Origin: Ciona intestinalis
Lineage: Eukaryota; Chordata; Ascidiacea; Phlebobranchia; Cionidae
Direction: 5' to 3'
Length of the DNA stretch: 64,000 nt
Assembly: GCF_000224145.3 (NCBI RefSeq)
Contig: NC_020176.2
Span: forward strand, 2,236,740-2,300,739
The notes under the pieces are model-generated. The model was not told the origin of the DNA and did no database searches. It saw only the letters and a program-made list of their open reading frames with translations. Made by a program: the position numbers and the translations under genes. Shown piece after piece: positions 60,601 to 64,000 of this stretch. Numbering within the stretch: the first letter of the stretch is position 1; each line of letters begins with the position of its first letter.

Positions 60601-63600
60601 TCCCGTATACACCTTCCATTTCCACAGACGAAGGTGTTAGGGCACTCGCATTCGTCGCTTGCGTCTCCACAGTTGTCGCTGCCGTCACATTTAAAATGAT
60701 TCAGTGTACACCTGAATGAATATGTATAGTAGGGTGGGGGAGGATGGGACACCTTTTCATTCTATTTTCTCGTCCTATTTAGTAGTAAACAAAGAAAATT
60801 CAAAGAATTATGAAACCGTATCTTCACGACTCCCATAGACCATTGTTAATTGTTTAAAACACAATCAGGATATTTAGATATTCTGTGCTAAAGGTGTCCC
60901 ATCTTCCCCCATCCTACTATATGTTTGCTTTATCCTCGCGTGGAAAATGAAGGTCGTTATAACACGGGTGTTCTGTTTTATACACCTCGTGCCAGCTTGC
61001 GAATCTGGCACGTTACTGATTGTATAGGCTGTGAAAAGTGTTAGAGGTTGGTAGTTAGGGGTTATAACATAGAATGTTAGTGTCTGGAGCAGCGTTTCTT
61101 AAACTGGGGTAAATTTACCCCTGGGCGCAAATTCCTCGTATTTAGAGGGTAAATGAGCTACCAATCAAAATCCACATCAGGACAGAAAAATTAAGCCAAT
61201 TCTGGTACTTTAACATACATTAAACAACTCGTTGCAAAAAAGCTAGCGCATTCATTACATAAATATAGCTGGTGTAATTAGCTTTTGAATCTTGACGCTT
61301 TTTAATAAATGAGCACCATGTTATATATTGGGGGTAAATCTGATAAGCATCTTTGTTAAAATGGTAAAGCATATAACAAAGTTTAAGAACCACTGGTTAT
61401 AGGGGTTAGAAGTTAAGTTTTAGTGGTTATATAATGAGGTATATATGAATTGGCATAGTTATGGGTTAGTGGTTAGCTCTTTACTGCACAACAAAAAAAA
61501 ACAGAAAATCGATTTTTTGCCTGTTGTTGGCGCAGAAAAAGGAGTCAGAGCAATTGCATTCGTCTGACGAGTCTCCGCATCCGTCCACACCGTCACATAA
61601 ACGACCCTCAAGAATAGTGTTGCCGTTATCGCAATTAAAAGTTGGGCAGTGTTGCTCATCAGAATTATCGCCACAGTTGTCGTCTCCATCACAGCGGTGG
61701 TTGTTGTGAATACATCTGTGTGGGAACACAAATAAAAACTGGCAACACTATTTTATTCACATGTATAGTACTGTGGGGGAAGATGGGACACCTTCAGCAC
61801 ATTATTCCTAAACACTCTCTTCGTGTTTTAAACAATTAACAACGGTCTATGGAAGTCGTAAGGTTACGGTTTTATAATTCTTTGAGTGTTCTTTGTTTAC
61901 TATACCAAATAACGAGAAAATAGAATTAAAAGATGTCCCGTCTTCCCCCCATCCTACTATATAAAAATTAGGACATGTTTTATACAATTGGTTTTAGTTA
62001 TAATTAGTCATATGGCAGTATATGAATGCAGTTTTAGTTTATACTTGTTCTTGCGTGGTGGTGGTGCAACCGCAGTCATTCATTCACCTCGTGCTTGCTT
62101 AAACGAGTTACCACGTATGTCCCATTATATTTCTTGGACTTTATTTTTATGTATAGCTGACAAATGAACAACCCATTAGTGACCGCTGGTTTAAAAATAA
62201 AATTCGTTCAGCGTCTTGTCAATATATGTATCAACTTACTTTAAACTACATTACCGCACATACGCTGTTAATACGGCTTTGGCATTAATAAAAATATCAA
62301 TTGGATAATTACGCATACAGCAATGCAATCTGGAAAATCACTGTCTGTTTGTATGCTATATCAAACGGGATANNNNNNNNNNNNNNNNNNNNNNNNNNNN
62401 NNNNNNNNNNNNNNNNNNNNNNNNNNNNNNNNNNNNNNNNNNNNNNNNNNNNNNNNNNNNNNNNNNNNNNNNNNNNNNNNNNNNNNNNNNNNNNNNNNNN
62501 NNNNNNNNNNNNNNNNNNNNNNNNNNNNNNNNNNNNNNNNNNNNNNNNNNNNNNNNNNNNNNNNNNNNNNNNNNNNNNNNNNNNNNNNNNNNNNNNNNNN
62601 NNNNNNNNNNNNNNNNNNNNNNNNNNNNNNNNNNNNNNNNNNNNNNNNNNNNNNNNNNNNNNNNNNNNNNNNNNNNNNNNNNNNNNNNNNNNNNNNNNNN
62701 NNNNNNNNNNNNNNNNNNNNNNNNNNNNNNNNNNNNNNNNNNNNNNNNNNNNNNNNNNNNNNNNNNNNNNNNNNNNNNNNNNNNNNNNNNNNNNNNNNNN
62801 NNNNNNNNNNNNNNNNNNNNNNNNNNNNNNNNNNNNNNNNNNNNNNNNNNNNNNNNNNNNNNNNNNNNNNNNNNNNNNNNNNNNNNNNNNNNNNNNNNNN
62901 NNNNNNNNNNNNNNNTCACCCACAAAGTATAACATACATGGTAACTCGTAAGCTGGCACGAGGTGTGAACCCGTGTGATAACGACTGTCGTTTTCAGCCA
63001 CGCGAGGTCAAGTAAGTTACGTTCATTCACAATGGTAACTGCCTTGTGCTCCGAAATCGTAAAACGTTAGAAACAACTTTTTAAATTAACATTCACTATA
63101 GTAAAATCACCTCATATTATCACATACGAATGTAAACGAGCAATTACATTCATCACTGTTGTATCGGTCCTGGCAATCTGGTACACCATCGCATACGCGG
63201 GGGCCTCTTGCCTGTATTTTGTTATGAATTTATATTTTGTTATAAAAATAAATTATAGTAGGTTGGGGTAAGATGGTTCATGTTTTCATTCTCTTTTATC
63301 GTGTAATTTGGTAGTAAATAAATAATGTTTAATAATATACAGATATATAACGGTATCCTCACCACTTTTAATGGCCGTTTTTATTTGTTAAAACTCGCAC
63401 ATAATATCTAATATATTCACCAATGTTGTTTTATATGATATTATAGTAGGGTAGGGGAAGATATGGCATATTTAGCGCAGAATATCCAAATATCCTGATC
63501 GTGTTTCAAACAATTAACAACGTTCTATGGCAGTCGTGAAGTTAAGGTTTTATATTTCTTTGAATGTTCTTTGGTTACTACCAAATGGGACAAGAAAATA

Positions 63601-64000
63601 ACAAAAAAAGGTATTCCATCTCCCACACCATACTACATGCTATTTTGATGATAGAAGCCTATTCTAAATGGTCGAGATCCTACACACAATGCACACAAGA
63701 AAGATTTAAGCCAGAGCTGAGTTACATGCATACAATAGTCGCTTTACCTCTTGCATGACTCCATCATCGGCACATCGAGCGATTTTACAATGTCCATGCG
63801 ACTCGTCTTCGTCGTAGCTGTTGGGGCAATCAAACTGTCCATCGCACACAAATCTATGCAACATAACTTTTTATTTATTTTTCGAAAACGACAGCGAAGA
63901 TCAGGTGTTTAAATTAGAAAGAAATTAAATGCAAAACGACATAATCACCAACAAAGTAACAGGTAACTTGTATGCTGGCACGAGGTGTATGAAACAGAAC
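57632..64000 (-). CDS. LDLa-repeat surface protein with Ser/Thr stalk, 5' partial
   Basis: Probably a cell-surface protein; ligand unknown. Minus-strand exons: 63853-63748, 63211-63111, 61715-61521, 60711-60590, 60269-59997, 59688-59543, 59276 into the gap at 59159, 58511-58413 and 57950-57632. Phases join, apart from the part lost in the gap, and the N-terminus lies beyond 64000. It encodes about 11 LDLa modules, for example CDGDDNCGDNSDEQHC, CDGSDNCGDASDEC and CDKVVNCSDKSDE. Introns often cut modules in the middle. A Thr-rich linker lies in exon 60269-59997. After the last module come a Thr/Ser-rich stalk (PSTPPTTTSRNTVAQT) and a C-terminal tail, MGIFVVAQVCLAYLMVS, with no cytoplasmic residues. 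That suggests a GPI-anchor signal or a tail anchor rather than a 7TM domain. One intron starts with GC instead of GT (61520). Confidence 0.82.
58160..58330 (+). mobile_element. MITE copy lacking its left end
   Basis: Starts at ACATAATATCCAAATATCC; the right end CTTCCCCACCCTATACTG is kept. Confidence 0.75.
58642..58842 (+). mobile_element. MITE copy, diverged
   Basis: TAGTACTGTGGGGTAAGATG at left and ATTACCCCACTATACTG at right; the middle is weakly conserved. Confidence 0.7.
58872..59057 (+). mobile_element. MITE copy
   Basis: Complete; 52 bp before the gap at 59110. Confidence 0.8.
59110..59159. other. Assembly gap (N run)
   Basis: 50 N cutting the low end of an LDLa exon just after CECDGN. 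Confidence 0.99.
59292..59488 (-). mobile_element. MITE copy
   Basis: Complete; 16 bp from the LDLa exon ending at 59276. Confidence 0.85.
59774..59966 (-). mobile_element. MITE copy
   Basis: Complete; LDLa gene intron. Confidence 0.85.
60725..60921 (-). mobile_element. MITE copy
   Basis: Complete; 14 bp from the LDLa exon ending at 60711. Confidence 0.85.
60924..61012 (-). mobile_element. Partial SINE
   Basis: GCTTTATCCTCGCGTGGAAA to CACCTCGTGCCAGCTTGCGA, directly after a MITE, in an intron of the LDLa gene. Confidence 0.7.
61763..61963 (+). mobile_element. MITE copy
   Basis: Complete; LDLa gene intron. Confidence 0.85.
62045..62235 (-). mobile_element. Partial SINE
   Basis: TTCTTGCGTGGTGG, CACCTCGTGCTTGCTTAAAC and AACCCATTAGTGACC parts are recognisable but diverged. 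Confidence 0.65.
62373..62915. other. Assembly gap (N run)
   Basis: 543 N in the intron between exons 63111 and 61715. The flanking exons join in phase (AG + A), so no coding exon need be missing. Confidence 0.99.
62916..63035 (+). mobile_element. 5'-truncated SINE beside the large gap
   Basis: CACCCACAAAGTATAACATA to GTTACGTTCATTCAC. Its upstream part may lie in the N run. Confidence 0.7.
63254..63410 (-). mobile_element. MITE copy, right end decayed
   Basis: Left end TATAGTAGGTTGGGGTAAGA is clear; the right end is not. Confidence 0.7.
63442..63637 (+). mobile_element. MITE copy
   Basis: Complete; second of two copies in the same intron. Confidence 0.85.
63945..64000 (+). mobile_element. 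SINE fragment cut by the window end
   Basis: ATCACCAACAAAGTAACAGG and GCTGGCACGAGGTGTATG match the SINE body. Confidence 0.65.

Noticed and set aside
62301..63030. Several 216-230-codon frames
   Set aside because: Almost entirely N run; artefacts of the assembly gap.

Overview
The window is nuclear DNA of a tunicate, most probably a Ciona-type ascidian. The evidence is AT-rich sequence, many short GT-AG introns, dozens of copies of a ~195-bp TA-flanked MITE, tRNA-like SINEs, and chordate-type genes. The species is an inference; no database could be searched. No prokaryotic, organellar or viral gene was seen.

Layout. (1) 449-5754 (+): the 3' part of a receptor gene with many LDL-receptor class A (LDLa) modules and a 7TM domain of LGR/relaxin-receptor type. 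(2) 8800-14362 (+): a nearly complete alpha-1,6-fucosyltransferase (FUT8) gene with nine exons, several of its introns built largely from MITEs. (3) 56453-15243 (-): a complete 23-exon gene for the beta subunit of the AP-1/AP-2 clathrin adaptors. All splice phases join and give 947 residues. (4) 19655-37932 (+): three tandem paralogous genes, here called A, B and C, encoding secreted cysteine-containing proteins of unknown function. All three lie inside one 26-kb adaptor intron (17786-43848) on the opposite strand. (5) 64000-57632 (-): the 3' part of a second LDLa-repeat gene, ending in a Ser/Thr-rich stalk and a short hydrophobic tail.

The five loci do not form one pathway. FUT8 acts in the Golgi on N-glycans, the adaptor subunit sorts clathrin-coated cargo, and the two LDLa genes probably make surface proteins. 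The most unusual part is the nested A/B/C family. It has a conserved exon plan, including a 32-nt micro-exon in all three genes. Each 5' region carries its own repeat structure: duplicated CRE/TATA modules before A, a minisatellite of splice-acceptor-like units in B intron 1, and seven copies of a ~20-nt motif before C. C also has two alternative terminal exons, both in phase.

The rest is introns and intergenic DNA rich in MITEs, SINEs, a hAT-like element with a perfect 8-bp target duplication, a foldback element in two copies, minisatellites, and three assembly gaps (28153-28277, 59110-59159, 62373-62915). Exon borders were inferred by eye from splice consensus, phase and remembered family similarity, without transcripts.
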